NCBI GenBank assembly: GCA_965218715.1
Contig: CBDCLY010000029.1
Coordinates: forward strand, 1 to 64,000
Source: CBDCLY01 sp965218715
GTDB taxonomy: Bacteria; Bacteroidota; Bacteroidia; Flavobacteriales_E; Vicingaceae
DNA length: 64,000 bases
Reading direction: 5' to 3'
This document shows, one piece after another, positions 1-10,412 of this stretch (the stretch's first letter is position 1; each line of letters opens with the position of its first letter). The notes beneath the pieces were generated by a model, which saw only the letters and a list, made by a program, of their open reading frames with translations, made no database searches and was not told the origin of the DNA. The position numbers and the translations under genes were made by a program.

Positions 1-1067
1 ACTTAGATCCCAACGAATATCCAATCTACCCACATTAACATTGGAAGAATTTGTGGTATTTCTTTCACTTACTCTCCAAACTCTGTCGAACCGAGCCGTT
101 ACAGTCCCAGGGACATCTGAAGTCTCAGATGCGGCTAAATCACCATTGTCATGCCCCCAAAAAAGAAATTCATTATTTCCTAAATTGGATGGATTAAGCA
201 CTCTAACAATGCCAGTACCTCTTGAATCATCATGAAGGTTAGAAGCATCAACTCGACCAATTCCTGCCACATCATGATCATAATTTCCGTTTCCTACATT
301 GTCTTCATCATAGATGTCGTTTGCGCCCAAGGTGAGGTTGTATTTTGCCGACATATAATTGGCAATTATTATTTGTTCAGCAGTATTTAAAACCTCTGAA
401 AACTTATATACTTCAGCAATGCTACCATCTAGACCTGTTCCGCCTCCACTTCCGTGGCCGGCCTATCCAAGTATTACTGGTTCTATTTTCTATGGTATGA
501 GTAAAACTATCAGTATTGGTATTGTCTTCATAAAATTGAAGTCTATTTGCACCAGTATTGGCAAATGTTTTAGAATGGTAGGCCCAGGTGCTCGTAGCAG
601 TTGTGGTGCTTGTATGATTTGAGCCACCAACAAAATCGGTATATACATCAGTTCCAGAAACTCCCATTGTATTTCTTCCACCATGTTGAATGACAACATT
701 TAAACCTGGGTCAGAATTGTAACTAAGCACCATTTCCAAAACTCATATTCTCATTAGAGTTACCATTATAAGTAGTTTCTAATTCATCATTTAGATTAAA
801 CAGGAATGAGGGCATGTTATTTGCTGCAGCGGTTGTAGAGGTGAAGCTTGGTCGTTCGCCACCAGCTGCCGTTAAAGTTCTTCCATTTCCAGATTGATCT
901 GTAACTGAACCAACTAAATCACCATTTGAAAAAGATTCTCCTTGCGCCATATACCAAAACTCAAGGCTTGAAGTACCGTCATCTGATCCGACACCACCTG
1001 GCCCTGTTTGGGCATAACCAAGTGAGCAGAAACTTAATGCAATTATTGAATGTAATAAGCTTTTCAT
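1..1067 (-). CDS. Secreted LamG-like / DUF8202 surface protein, 3'-partial, frame-disrupted
   Basis: The gene starts at 1067 with a signal peptide (MKSLLHSIIALSFCSLGYAQ) and runs off the left edge. The translation is only continuous if frames are switched near 725-740 and again near 460-490. Joined, it reads as a concanavalin-like (LamG) region (LEFWYMAQGES, SVTDQSGNGRTLT, GSIAEVYKFSEVLNTAEQ) followed by a DUF8202-type stretch (NLTLGANDIYDED, HDVAGIGRVDASN, NNEFLFWGHDNGD). Such proteins in Bacteroidota are usually large, exported, and end in a T9SS sorting domain; that end lies outside the window. The two breaks are probably sequence errors, since meaning is preserved on both sides. Family call fairly sure, exact role unknown. 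Confidence 0.7.
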
Positions 1068-1187
1068 CTCGTTTGCTTATGGATTTTTTATAGAACTATA
1101 TCTTTTTTCTCAATTCTACCAAATTAACTTACGGAAATAAGGTTTCAAGGTTTCAAAATCAAGCACTTAAGGCAATGTGCTATACCA

Positions 1188-1553
1188 TTAGAATTTTGGG
1201 AGAAAAACAAAAAGTCCAATAATACTCGCTAAAATCGCACTCAAAAGCACAGCAGCAGCGCCCAGATCTTTGGCTTTTTTTATGAATTGGTTTTTTTTCG
1301 GAGAAACAAAATCCGAAAGGTTCTCAATTGCAGAATTAAGAATCTCACCGATGAATACTATTCCTATTGAAAATAGAATAAACATCCATTCTATCTTGTC
1401 TAGCTTAAGATAAAGGCTTAATGAAATAACCATTAGGGCTGCTACAAGGTGAATTCTGGCATTGTGTTCCTCTTTAAGGAGGATTTTAAAGCCATTTATT
1501 GCATGCTTAAAACTTTTGATTCGTTTAGTTAAAGAAAATTCTTGTTTATCCAT
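1188..1553 (-). CDS. dgkA: Diacylglycerol kinase / undecaprenol kinase family protein
   Basis: This is a 121-residue integral membrane protein of the usual DgkA length. The family signature GEILNSAIENLSDF lies near residues 70-83 and is followed by KKAKDLGAAAVLL, with the N-terminal FKHAINGFK and E-HNARIH segments expected for the amphipathic helix and active site. Three membrane helices are visible. The family phosphorylates diacylglycerol or, in many bacteria outside Proteobacteria, undecaprenol, recycling the lipid carrier; which substrate applies here cannot be read from sequence. It stands alone between a secreted protein gene and a divergent secreted protein gene. Confidence 0.9.
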   Translation of the reverse strand: MDKQEFSLTKRIKSFKHAINGFKILLKEEHNARIHLVAALMVISLSLYLKLDKIEWMFILFSIGIVFIGEILNSAIENLSDFVSPKKNQFIKKAKDLGAAAVLLSAILASIIGLFVFLPKF

Positions 1554-1693
1554 TTTTATTCAGCTTATCAATTTCAATAATTACATTAACTGATTTTCTA
1601 TGAAATAGTATATGAGCCTTAATTTATCTAAAGTTTACATTCAATTTTGTATTCTTGTATTCATTCGGGCTTAGCCCCAAACCCAACAGAATT

Positions 1694-4600
1694 ATGATCA
1701 AACAAGCAGCAATAAGCATAATCTTTTGCCTATCAATTGGACTACATGCTCAAAACAATCCAATATCAGATACCACCCTGAAAGGCTTACACTTTAGAAG
1801 TTTAGGCCCAGCTTTTATGTCAGGGAGAATTGCCGATATCGCAATTCATCCTGAAAATGATAATGTTTGGTATGTTGCGGCTGGCTCAGGTGGAGTTTGG
1901 AAAACAAAAAATAGTGGAATAACGTGGGACCCAATTTTTGATCATCAAAAAGTGTACGGCATTGGATGTGTTAGCATAGATCCTAATCAAACTTCTACCA
2001 TTTGGGTAGGTACAGGAGAAAACGTTGGAGGAAGGCATTTAAGCTTTGGAGACGGCATTTATAAAAGCGAAGACGGCGGTAAATCATGGAAAAACATGGG
2101 TTTAACAAAATCTGAACACATATCCGAGATCATTGTCCACCCAGAGAATTCAAATGTTGTTTATGTAGCTGTTCAAGGCCCATTATGGAATAGTGGGGGA
2201 GAGCGAGGATTTTATTATTCTGAAGATGGCGGCGTGACTTGGAACAAAAGTTTAGGAGATGATAAATGGACCGGAGTTACAGATTTGGCCATCGATCCCA
2301 ATGATCCTAATGTGATTTATGCTGCTACTTGGGACAGACATCGAACTGTTGCTGCCTATATGGGTGGCGGACCTGGTTCTGGTCTTCATAAAAGTATCGA
2401 TGGTGGGAAAACTTGGAAACAACTTAAAGCGGGTTTACCAAGCGGAAACTTGGGCAAAATTGGGTTGACAATAAGTCCGCAGAAATCCAATGTTTTATAT
2501 GCTGCTATAGAGTTGGATAGACGAAAAGGTGGTGTTTATAGAAGTGAAGATTATGGAGTCTCTTGGAAAAGGAAGTCCTCTGCTGTTTCAGGAGGTACGG
2601 GACCTCTCATTATTACCAAGAGTTGTACGCTTCACCGCATCAATTTGATCGAGTTTATCTGATGGATGTTAGGGTACAAGTAAGTGAAAATGGAGGAAAA
2701 ACATTCGCTAGAATGCCTGAAAAACACAAGCACAGTGATAATCATGCCATGGCCTTCAGGCCAAATGACCCTAACTATTTATTGGTCGGTAGCGATGGTG
2801 GCCTTTATGAATCTTTCGATTTAGGAATAAATTGGCGCATGATGTCGAATCTACCCTTGACTCAATATTATAAACTTGCTGTAGATGATGCTAAACCCTT
2901 TTATAACATTTTATGGAGGAACCCAAGATAATAATACTCAAGGAGGGCCTTCTCGGACGGACAATTTGCATGGAATAATGAATTCAGATTGGAGGGTGGT
3001 CTTGTTTGGAGATGGTCATCAGCCTGCTACAGAACCTGGAAACCCAAACATCTTATATGCAGAATGGCAGCAAGGCAATTTAACAAGAGTAGATATGTCT
3101 ACAGGTGAGATTGTTTATATACAACCTCAACCCAATGAAAATGATCCTGTAGAGCGATTCAATTGGGATGCACCTATTTTAGTTAGTCCGCACGATGCTA
3201 AGACTTTGTATTTTGCTTCCCAGCGGGTTTGGAAATCGGAAAATCGAGGAGATACATGGAAAGCCATTTCTAATGATCTGACTAAAGATCTTGAACGAAT
3301 AGAATTGCCAATAATGGGCAAGAAGCAAAGTTGGGACAATGCCTGGGACATCTATGCGATGTCTAATTACAGTACCATTACTTCAATTTCTGAATCTCCT
3401 GTTAAAAAAGGGTTAATCTATATTGGTACTGACGATGGTTTGATTCAAATAAGTGAAAACGATGGCGAAGTCTGGCGAAAGATTTCAGTTAAAAACATAG
3501 GAGCACCTTCTACAGCATTCGTAAATGATATAAAAGCAGATTTATTCAATGAAAATGTAGTTTACATTTCTTTAGATAACCACAAATACGGTGATTTTAA
3601 GCCCTACTTTTTTAGGAGCAATGACAAAGGAAAAACGTGGACTAAAATGGTAAACAATTTGCCAGAAAAGACTTTAGTCTGGCGAATGGTTCAAGACCAT
3701 GTGAAAAAGGATCTTCTATTTCTAGCAACCGAATTTGGCATTTATGCTTCGTTTAATGGAGCAAAAAAATGGCATCAATTAAAGGGAGGATTGCCAACAA
3801 TTTCTTTCCGGGATTTAGCCATTCAAAAAAGAGAAAATGATTTGGTGGCTGCTTCTTTTGGTCGAGGGTTTTATGTATTGGATGATTATGCCCCATTACG
3901 CGAAGTAAATGAAGACAACATGAATGAAGAAGCTCATCTATTTCCTATCAAAGATGCATGGTGGTACATTCCACGACCAATATTAGGATTTAGTAAAAAG
4001 GGCTCTCAGGGTGCTGATCATTTTGTTGCACCAAATCCTGAATTTGGAGCCATCATCACTTACCACTTAAAAAATAAATTTCAATCCTTAGCATCGATTA
4101 GAAAAGAAGAAGAAAAATTAAAGAAGGACCAGGGAATTGAATTTCCAGGCTGGGAAACCTTAAGGAAGGAAAATCAGCAACAAAAACCACAAGTGTATTT
4201 AGTCATAAAAGATGCTGAAGGAGAAACCATTCGTAGAATTAAAGCTTCGGGCAATAAAGGAATCAACAGAGTGGCTTGGGACTTAAGGTATCCTTTTTCT
4301 GATGGCATCCGAAGTACAAAGCTTCCAAAAAATAGAGATGAAGCCCCTAAAGGATTAATGGCTGCTCCTGGAAAGTATTCTGCTACCCTCATTAAGGTTA
4401 TGGATGGTAAAAGTACGATGATGGTCTTCTCCGCAAGAATTTGAGGTAAAACCATTAAGAAAAGGAAGTTTAGAAGGCAGTAGCCCTAAAATTACAGCCT
4501 CATTCTGGAGAGAATTGGAGGATTTAAATCAACAGGTAAGTGCATTAAATATTGTTTTAAAAGAAAACCAGGAAAAAGTAAAAATGATGGCGATAGCCTT

Positions 4601-4946
4601 GGATAGGAGTCAGGTTGAGCCTGGAGAACTCGACCATAAAATTCATGAATTGGATATTAAATTGAAAACCATGAAAATGCAATTGAGTGGCGACCCAATA
4701 AGGGCTGCAGTTGGTGAAAAATCAAAACCAACAATTGGTAGACGAATTTCAGTTGCTGCTATGGGTACACGGAACAGTACCTATGGACCAAGCCAAAGCC
4801 ATAGAAAGAGTTTGGCAATTGCTGAGAAGCAAATTAAACTGCTAAAGTTGGAATTAAAACAAGTTATTGAAGTTGATATTCCTGCACTATTAGTAGAGAT
4901 GAAAGTGGCTAAAGCACCTTTTGTAAAAGGGTCTAAGCTAGACTAA
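1694..4946 (+). CDS. Secreted sortilin/VPS10-like BNR-repeat (beta-propeller) protein, frame-disrupted
   Basis: From the Met at 1694 (MIKQAAISIIFCLSIGLHAQ, a signal peptide) the product is a roughly 1,080-residue WD40/YVTN/BNR-repeat protein of the sortilin-like glycosyl hydrolase-type family common in Bacteroidota. Repeated Asp-box motifs are visible (SEDGGKSWKN, SIDGGKTWKQ, SENDGEVWRK, SNDKGKTWTK). The reading frame must be switched near 2620, near 2910 (FYNI to YGGTQDNN) and near 4425 (after KVMDGKSTMM, continuing SPQEFEVKPLRKGS). The C-terminal ~170 residues are a coiled-coil-rich tail, standard for this family. A Met at 1655 is also in frame but lies before the signal peptide. The gene is either a pseudogene or carries three sequencing indels; the conserved reading on both sides of each break favours indels. 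Confidence 0.8.
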
Positions 4947-4979
4947 AAACTAGCAGCAAAGATACTTTAGCCAATGGAT

Positions 4980-5889
4980 TTACTCTTTTTCGCTTAAAAT
5001 TTTAACCTGCTCAGCCCAGGCAGCAATGATCTCATTTTGTTTAGAATAATCTTCTGTGAAAGGGCCACCAACTATTTTCATAGTAGTTGAATTGGTTTCC
5101 TGATCAGTAGTTAAGAGAATTTTTTCAGTGTAATGAGAAGAATCGAAATCATTTTGTATGTAATAGTTTCCATACAAGAAACCTCCATAAGCACCACGTA
5201 ATTTTCCGGAATGAGGATAATGATAATTTACATTTGTCTCTTCTCTCCATTCATAATCAAGCTCCCTTATTCAGATCAAATATTGGCTGTAAGGCATACA
5301 ATTGGGCAACATTAGTAAGAATGTTCCAAACCTCTTCCTGAGTTGCATCAATTTCAATTTCATTTCTAACAAATTTAGAAGCAGAATTTAGGTCAACTTC
5401 ATCATTGTTTATCAAGGTCACATCACTTAAGCGAGCACTTCCATTTCCTCCGTTTAAAAATCGATATCCAACGATAGAGTCATTGTCGATATTAAGCGCT
5501 TGGATGATGATAATTATGTCTTCTCTATTTGTATTTTCATTATAAATGCTCGCCAACTGAGGCATTTGAATGTTTAAAGGTTTCGCATTTGGGTACTTTT
5601 CTTGGTCAACAAAAATCAAAGCGCTTTCGTTTTGGGTGTCTTCTTTAGTAGCCATTCTACCATTCACCACTGGAACATCTTGCCATTTATTAATGTCTGT
5701 TGCTGGGAAACCGTATAGATTATCTGGACAATACCAGCCACCATATCGATGCGGTTCAGCTTGCGCTGTTTCTTCATTCGTTTTACTTTCTTTTTGCTCA
5801 ATTGTTTCCTCCTCATTTTTGGCTTGTGAACAAGCCATGAAAGCACTAAGGCAAATAAGGCCAAGGGTATTGAATATTCTTTTTTTCAT
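4980..5889 (-). CDS. Lipoprotein with SRPBCC/START-like domain, one frameshift
   Basis: A lipoprotein signal (LICLSAFMACSQ, lipobox Cys) starts at 5889. The protein has a Glu/Lys-rich linker, then a body containing EIDATQEEVWNILTN, the typical opening of an SRPBCC (polyketide cyclase-like ligand-binding) fold. The ORF stops at 5257, but shifting frame near 5266 continues smoothly (ELDYEWREETNVNYHYP ... GAYGGFLYGNYYIQ) to a stop at 4980, giving about 300 residues. Function unknown; the fold suggests binding of a hydrophobic ligand. The break is most likely a 1-nt sequence error. Confidence 0.65.
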
Positions 5890-6019
5890 AGATCTATTTT
5901 TTATGATTGGAATAAAAGTAGAATTGTGAATTTAATCCCTGTATAAAACTGTGTAAAAGAATTGTAAATTAAGGTTAATCAATTCTTCTAGAGCAATTTA
6001 GCAATTGTAACTAGCTCGA

Positions 6020-6325
6020 TTAATTTTTATATTCCTTAGAATTGGTCTTAAAAAGTAGGTAGGGAATTCCTAAAGTTAAAGCAATACCAAGTGAGTAAAA
6101 TTGTAATTCTTGAACATCTAAATAGATTGATATAGGGTAGGTCAGCAAGATGAGAATTGCCATTCCAAACATCACATTTCTAAATACTAGTGCTATTTTC
6201 TCAATTTTATACTTGGCTTTTTCTTTATCTGACATGGTGTTGTATCCAGCTATTAGAAAAAACATTTTTCTATAGTAGATTAAGTATCCAAGAAGAATGA
6301 AAAGAGCAGCTGTTGCTATTGTCAT
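6020..6325 (-). CDS. DUF3784-like small membrane protein
   Basis: A 101-residue protein with three predicted membrane helices. The IAGYNTMSDKEKAKY motif after the first helix is the hallmark of DUF3784 membrane proteins. Its stop-to-start spacing to the VOC gene at 6330-6755 is only 4 nt, so the two are probably cotranscribed on the minus strand. The molecular function of DUF3784 is not known. Confidence 0.75.
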   Translation of the reverse strand: MTIATAALFILLGYLIYYRKMFFLIAGYNTMSDKEKAKYKIEKIALVFRNVMFGMAILILLTYPISIYLDVQELQFYSLGIALTLGIPYLLFKTNSKEYKN

Positions 6326-6329
6326 AACA

Positions 6330-6755
6330 CTATTTTAGAATCATTTGCCAAGAGATGCCATATTGGTCTTCACACCAGCCGTATTTTTTGCCAAATCCGT
6401 AATCACCTGTATCGTAATGATCTAGAGGAACCATCACTTGTCCGCCATTGGATGATAATTTTTGAAATAAATGTTGAATCTCATCTTCAGAATTGCATTC
6501 GAGGAATAAAGATACAGCAGGACTAAAACCCCAAGCATGATTGTAATTGCTCTCTGAAACCATATAACTTATTCCATTAAGGCTAAATTCTCCGTATTTA
6601 ATGAGTTCAGGTGTTCCTCCAGCTTCTCCCTTCTCATATCTGATAATTTTTAAGATTTCTGAATTTGGAAAAGTCGAGGTGTAAAATTCAATGGCCTCAT
6701 CGGCTTTTCCACATTGATCTCCAACAAAAGTAAGGAAGGTTGAAATTTTCGTCAT
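6330..6755 (-). CDS. VOC family / PhnB-like (3-demethylubiquinone methyltransferase-type fold) protein
   Basis: The 141 residues follow the PhnB/YjdN-like glyoxalase pattern: ISTFLTFVGDQCGKADEAIEFY at the start, FPNSEIL, FSLNGISYMVSES, and an ending YGWCEDQYGISWQMI. This family has the vicinal-oxygen-chelate fold but is usually assigned only a general annotation; substrate unknown. A paralogue with a lipoprotein leader lies at 16784-17332. Likely in a two-gene operon with the DUF3784 gene. Confidence 0.85.
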   Translation of the reverse strand: MTKISTFLTFVGDQCGKADEAIEFYTSTFPNSEILKIIRYEKGEAGGTPELIKYGEFSLNGISYMVSESNYNHAWGFSPAVSLFLECNSEDEIQHLFQKLSSNGGQVMVPLDHYDTGDYGFGKKYGWCEDQYGISWQMILK

Positions 6756-6784
6756 TTGTCTATTGTGTTCAAATTTTAAAACTT

Positions 6785-7129
6785 TTATTTAACTAAAATA
6801 TAATCTTCAAACCAAATGGCAATACTCTCTATTCCCTTAGTATGCCCTATGATTTCGTAGCCTTCATTCAAGTACTTTTTCAATTCTTTATGAATCTTCT
6901 TTTGATTGCTTGTCGACTTAATTAAATAGTCTTTAAAGTGCTTTTCCAATTCTATTGTTCTGTAGCTGCCATCGTTTTCGGTAATGTGAATAACAGGGGT
7001 AAATCCACCTGTATAACCCATTCTTGATTCTATGACCCGTATAATGACTAGATTTTTGTCATTTTCTTCTTGAGCATTCAACGAAATAAATAGTCCGAGT
7101 AGGAGTAGGGTTAAAGTAATTCTTATCAT
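6785..7129 (-). CDS. Small secreted protein of unknown function
   Basis: A 114-residue protein with an N-terminal signal peptide (ITLTLLLLGLFISLNAQ). The mature part is hydrophilic (EENDKNLVIIRVIE, YRTIELEKHFKDY, EGYEIIGHTKGIESIAIWF). I do not recognise a family. It is 29 nt upstream of the VOC gene and in the same direction, so it may be the first gene of that short operon. Confidence 0.6.
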   Translation of the reverse strand: MIRITLTLLLLGLFISLNAQEENDKNLVIIRVIESRMGYTGGFTPVIHITENDGSYRTIELEKHFKDYLIKSTSNQKKIHKELKKYLNEGYEIIGHTKGIESIAIWFEDYILVK

Positions 7130-7329
7130 GATTTAATTTGAGCTTAATAATTTACAATTTAAAACAATTGATCCATTCATTTCATAATCCAACAAATAAG
7201 CACCCCAATTCAAATTTGAACTTATTTTTTTCATAAGGAAAACAATAAAAGCAATCTAAATTTTTGGGCAAGCGTTGATTACTAATCATGAACTAGAAAT
7301 CTGAATGCTCAAATTGTACAAAGGTTTAA

Positions 7330-7467
7330 TCAATCCTTAGCTTTGGTTTTTTTAAACCTTTCCCATTTATCATTCGCGGCTTTTCTTCTTCTTCTTTCTT
7401 CAAAAACTTTACTAATAGCAGCTATTACTGCTATGAATGCAATTAATACTAAAATGTTAAACATCAT
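7330..7467 (-). CDS. 45-residue single-pass membrane peptide downstream of SPFH gene
   Basis: A short ORF starts at 7467, 12 nt after the stop of the SPFH gene, on the same strand. It encodes one hydrophobic helix (MMFNILVLIAFIAVIAAI) followed by a strongly basic tail (EERRRRKAANDKWERFKK). The membrane-helix-plus-basic-tail plan and the tight spacing suggest a real small protein cotranscribed with the SPFH gene. No family recognised. Confidence 0.5.
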   Translation of the reverse strand: MMFNILVLIAFIAVIAAISKVFEERRRRKAANDKWERFKKTKAKD

Positions 7468-7479
7468 ATTAGGCTAAGG

Positions 7480-8422
7480 TTATTTTACCTTGTTTTCCTT
7501 ATCTTTTTTGGCGTCTTTTAACATCTCAACCCCAAGTAAACCTGATTGAATCTCTGCTTGCAGATTACCAACTGTGCTAGGGGAGTAGGGCATAAAGATT
7601 GTACTCACGTTTCCGTCTGATAAGCGACCAATGGTATCGTAGTGTTGGGTCATGAATAACATGTTCATCACTTGTTGTCCAGTTACTCCCTTATCCATGG
7701 CCCCTTTCACTTCTTCAACAGAATGTTTTAATCCATTGGCAATTGCAATTCGTTGATTGGCGATACCCTTCTCCTTGCAATTTCTTGCTTTCAGCTTCAG
7801 CTTCAGCAGCAGCAACCACTTTGATCTTTTCAGCTTCGGCATATTCTCTAGCTGCTTCTTTCATTCTTTTGGCCGCATTAATTTCATTCATTGAATGCTT
7901 TACTTTGGCATCTGGGTCGATGTCTGTTACCAAGGCTTTAACAATCTCATAACCGAAAGCGCTGATGGTCTCTGAAAGCTCTTCTTTGACTGCTACTGCA
8001 ATTTTATCTTTTTCACTAAAAACATCGTCCAAGATTAATTTTGGTACTTCAGAACGAATGGAATCAAAAACATAAGATTGAATTTGCTGAGATGGATTAT
8101 CAAATTGATAATAGGCTTTTTGTATGCCATCTAGGTCTCCAGATACAAAGTACTGCACAGAAACCACTAGTCTTACAAACACATCATCTTTGGTTTTTGT
8201 CTCTACTTCTACAGGCAATTCCATTAATCTTAAGTTGACTGTTCCTGCCTTTTTATCGATGAAGGGAATTTTGAATTGTAATCCAGGATTTGCTACCCTT
8301 AGAAATTTCCCAAGACGTTCTATAATTACTGATGTTTTTTGTTTGACTGTAAACACAGAGCCAAACAAAAAGAGCAGAACTCCTGCAGTGAGTAGCATTT
8401 TAATTAAATATGTTTCTTCCAT
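7480..8422 (-). CDS. SPFH/Band 7 (stomatin/prohibitin-like) membrane protein, one frameshift
   Basis: The N-terminus has one membrane helix (MLLTAGVLLFLFGSVFTV), followed by a Band 7 domain (TSVIIERLGKFLRVANPGLQFKIP ... RLMELPVEVETKTKDDVFV) and a coiled coil rich in AEAEAESKKLQGEG. The frame breaks near 7775 and continues in the next frame as IANQRIAIANGLKHSVEE to a stop at 7480. The joined protein of about 313 residues matches the usual stomatin/QmcA-like length. Such proteins form membrane microdomain scaffolds and often modulate membrane proteases. Because both halves align to a single family, the frameshift is likely a sequencing error. Confidence 0.85.
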
Positions 8423-8640
8423 TTCTCTATTTGATTATTTTAAGGTGCTAGGCATTAGTCGTTAATCAAAAAAAATATTGATTCATCTCTTGCCATTCTA
8501 AGTCCCCCTAAATTAAGCAAATGAGGATGAATAACAAGCAAAGAAATAAGCTATAGGAATGAACTTAGAGAAATTGACTAGTTGAGAGAATAGAAACGTA
8601 ATACTGTCATATTACTTAGAATATTGTGACAATAGATTTC

Positions 8641-9600
8641 TTAGCTCCAAGGTGAAACTCCTTCTAGTATGGTCCAAAATTCATTGATTAGGTATTCATT
8701 ACTAAAGTTTTGATTCATAGGAGTTTGGTCGCTTATTGTGCCTATGGATTTTCCTTCAGGGGCTCCTAGTAAATCTCCATTTTCTCCAATCTTTCCTTCC
8801 AAACAATCGGCGTACTTTCTGGCTCCTTCTTTTGGATTTTGTGATTTTCCAATTAGGCTCAACATCTCAAAAAATAAGCTCATAAATATCCTTTTCACTA
8901 GAGGAAGTTTGATTAAGCCAGCAGACCCAGAAGTTAGACCTGGTGAAAACCAAATAACACTCATGTTATCTTTTTCAAGTTTAGAAATTCTTGCTGTCCA
9001 TAAAGCGCCGCACAATTTTGAAACACCAATGGCATTCATTGGATTATATTTTGGATTCTTTTTAAGAAAAATATAATCACTTAATTCTTTCGCAGAATTA
9101 AATTCAGGTTTTTCTATCATGCCTTTTAAGCCTCTTGCACCTTCACCTCCAGCCATAAGAACTCTAGCTCCTTTTGCTATAAGATTGTACTTTCTCAACT
9201 GCAATAGTGTAAGATGACTACCTATCATGTTTTGGAAGATTGTTGCTTCTATTTTTTTGCCATTCCAATTGATTGCTTGGTAATCATCAGTGAAAATTGC
9301 AAATCCTGCAGCAAGAAATATAACGTCAAACGAAACATCAAATGGAAGGGTTTGAACGGCCATCTCTATAGAAGTTGGGTTAGTCATGTCAAATCCTCCG
9401 ACTACCGAAATATTTCGTTTTATAGCTTGTGGATTTTCTTCAACAATTTCTTGTAGGGCCTTTATTCCTTTCTGTTTTGTTCTACAAGCCATCACTATGT
9501 CGTTGGCACCATCTTTTATGAGATGTTTTATGGTCTCCTTTGCCATGGAACCATTGGCTCCTACAATTAGTATTTTTTTATTTCTAATGCTTTTTTCCAT
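8641..9600 (-). CDS. SDR family NAD(P)-dependent oxidoreductase
   Basis: The start is placed at 9600 (MEKSIRNKKILIVGANGSMAK), because the stretch upstream to 9639 looks like leader sequence. The Rossmann nucleotide-binding motif is a variant GANGSMA, followed by MACRTK, DVIFLAAGFA, and an active-site region containing YNPMNAIGVSKLCGALW where the family's YxxxK is expected; here the Tyr is displaced, so catalysis is uncertain. It is related to protochlorophyllide reductase/retinol dehydrogenase-like SDRs. It is the last gene of a run (8641-11270) sharing direction with OM, DUF4345 and membrane genes downstream of a TetR operator. Confidence 0.75.
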   Translation of the reverse strand: MEKSIRNKKILIVGANGSMAKETIKHLIKDGANDIVMACRTKQKGIKALQEIVEENPQAIKRNISVVGGFDMTNPTSIEMAVQTLPFDVSFDVIFLAAGFAIFTDDYQAINWNGKKIEATIFQNMIGSHLTLLQLRKYNLIAKGARVLMAGGEGARGLKGMIEKPEFNSAKELSDYIFLKKNPKYNPMNAIGVSKLCGALWTARISKLEKDNMSVIWFSPGLTSGSAGLIKLPLVKRIFMSLFFEMLSLIGKSQNPKEGARKYADCLEGKIGENGDLLGAPEGKSIGTISDQTPMNQNFSNEYLINEFWTILEGVSPWS

Positions 9601-9610
9601 GATTTCAAGA

Positions 9611-9982
9611 TTAGAAACCCATTTTGCCAGTACTTGCAAAAAAGGTTTTGACTTTAGCGTTAAATGAAATGATTAGTGAGATTATGGCAACCAAAATACC
9701 TAGAAAGGCACCAGCTGGAATGGCAATAAGTATGTTGACCGCAAAAATTATTCGAAATGGAATTAGTTTTCTATTTAGGATTGTCAAAACCAAAAGGATG
9801 AAACTTAAGATGTAGGCAAAGCCTGTATAGACCATTAAAATTGGATCTAATCCATCTATTGAAATGTTTTTTGTAGTAAAAACATAATAAAACACGAAGG
9901 GTAAAAACATCATTAATGCATTGAGAATGAATATGATTCTCAATTGAATTGGCTTTTTCACTTTTCTCTGATTAGCTGTCAT
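9611..9982 (-). CDS. Four-helix integral membrane protein, unknown function
   Basis: A 123-residue hydrophobic protein with about four transmembrane helices (IIFILNALMMFLPFVFYYVF; LDPILMVYTGFAYILSFILL; IPFRIIFAVNILIAIPAGAF; LGILVAIISLIISF). It sits 4 nt from the DUF4345-like gene and 10 nt upstream of the SDR start, so the three are almost certainly one transcript. No specific family recognised. Confidence 0.65.
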   Translation of the reverse strand: MTANQRKVKKPIQLRIIFILNALMMFLPFVFYYVFTTKNISIDGLDPILMVYTGFAYILSFILLVLTILNRKLIPFRIIFAVNILIAIPAGAFLGILVAIISLIISFNAKVKTFFASTGKMGF

Positions 9983-9986
9983 AATT

Positions 9987-10388
9987 TTATGGATTTTGAG
10001 TTTGTATTTTGTCTGATTTTTCCCAAAGTCTAAATGAGATTACAATGAAAACAAACATGCCAAAGGATAACAATATCCCATTGACAGATGATTCAAGCAT
10101 TCCATCAAACATTATGCTGATTACTCTACCCAATGTCCAGGCTAAGGCAATCATCCCTGTGGTATTTAACAATTCCTTCCTATTCATAAAAATGGCGTAA
10201 AAAGCAAACCCTGCGGTCATCAACATGGTGCCACCAATGAGGCCACGAATGCTGCTAAAACCAAATGTGTTTTCTATGGATAAACCCGCCGACTGTGCGG
10301 CCATTTCAGGTTTTAATAAAAAGAATATTCCTGTTATTGTCATGACTAATGCTACTAGACCAGCTAGAATTTTTGCGATAATTTTCAT
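9987..10388 (-). CDS. DUF4345-like integral membrane protein
   Basis: A 133-residue protein with four membrane helices and the pattern GIFFLLKPEMAAQSAGL ... SSIRGLIGGTMLMTAGF, typical of DUF4345 proteins. It is 24 nt downstream of the outer membrane protein gene and part of the same co-directional run that begins at the operator at 11289-11306. Function not known. Confidence 0.7.
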   Translation of the reverse strand: MKIIAKILAGLVALVMTITGIFFLLKPEMAAQSAGLSIENTFGFSSIRGLIGGTMLMTAGFAFYAIFMNRKELLNTTGMIALAWTLGRVISIMFDGMLESSVNGILLSFGMFVFIVISFRLWEKSDKIQTQNP

Positions 10389-10412
10389 GGGTATTGTTTT
10401 TAGATATTTGAT

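Noticed and set aside
8738..9667. Plus-strand ORFs opposite the SDR gene
   Set aside because: No family features; the minus strand carries a complete Rossmann protein.
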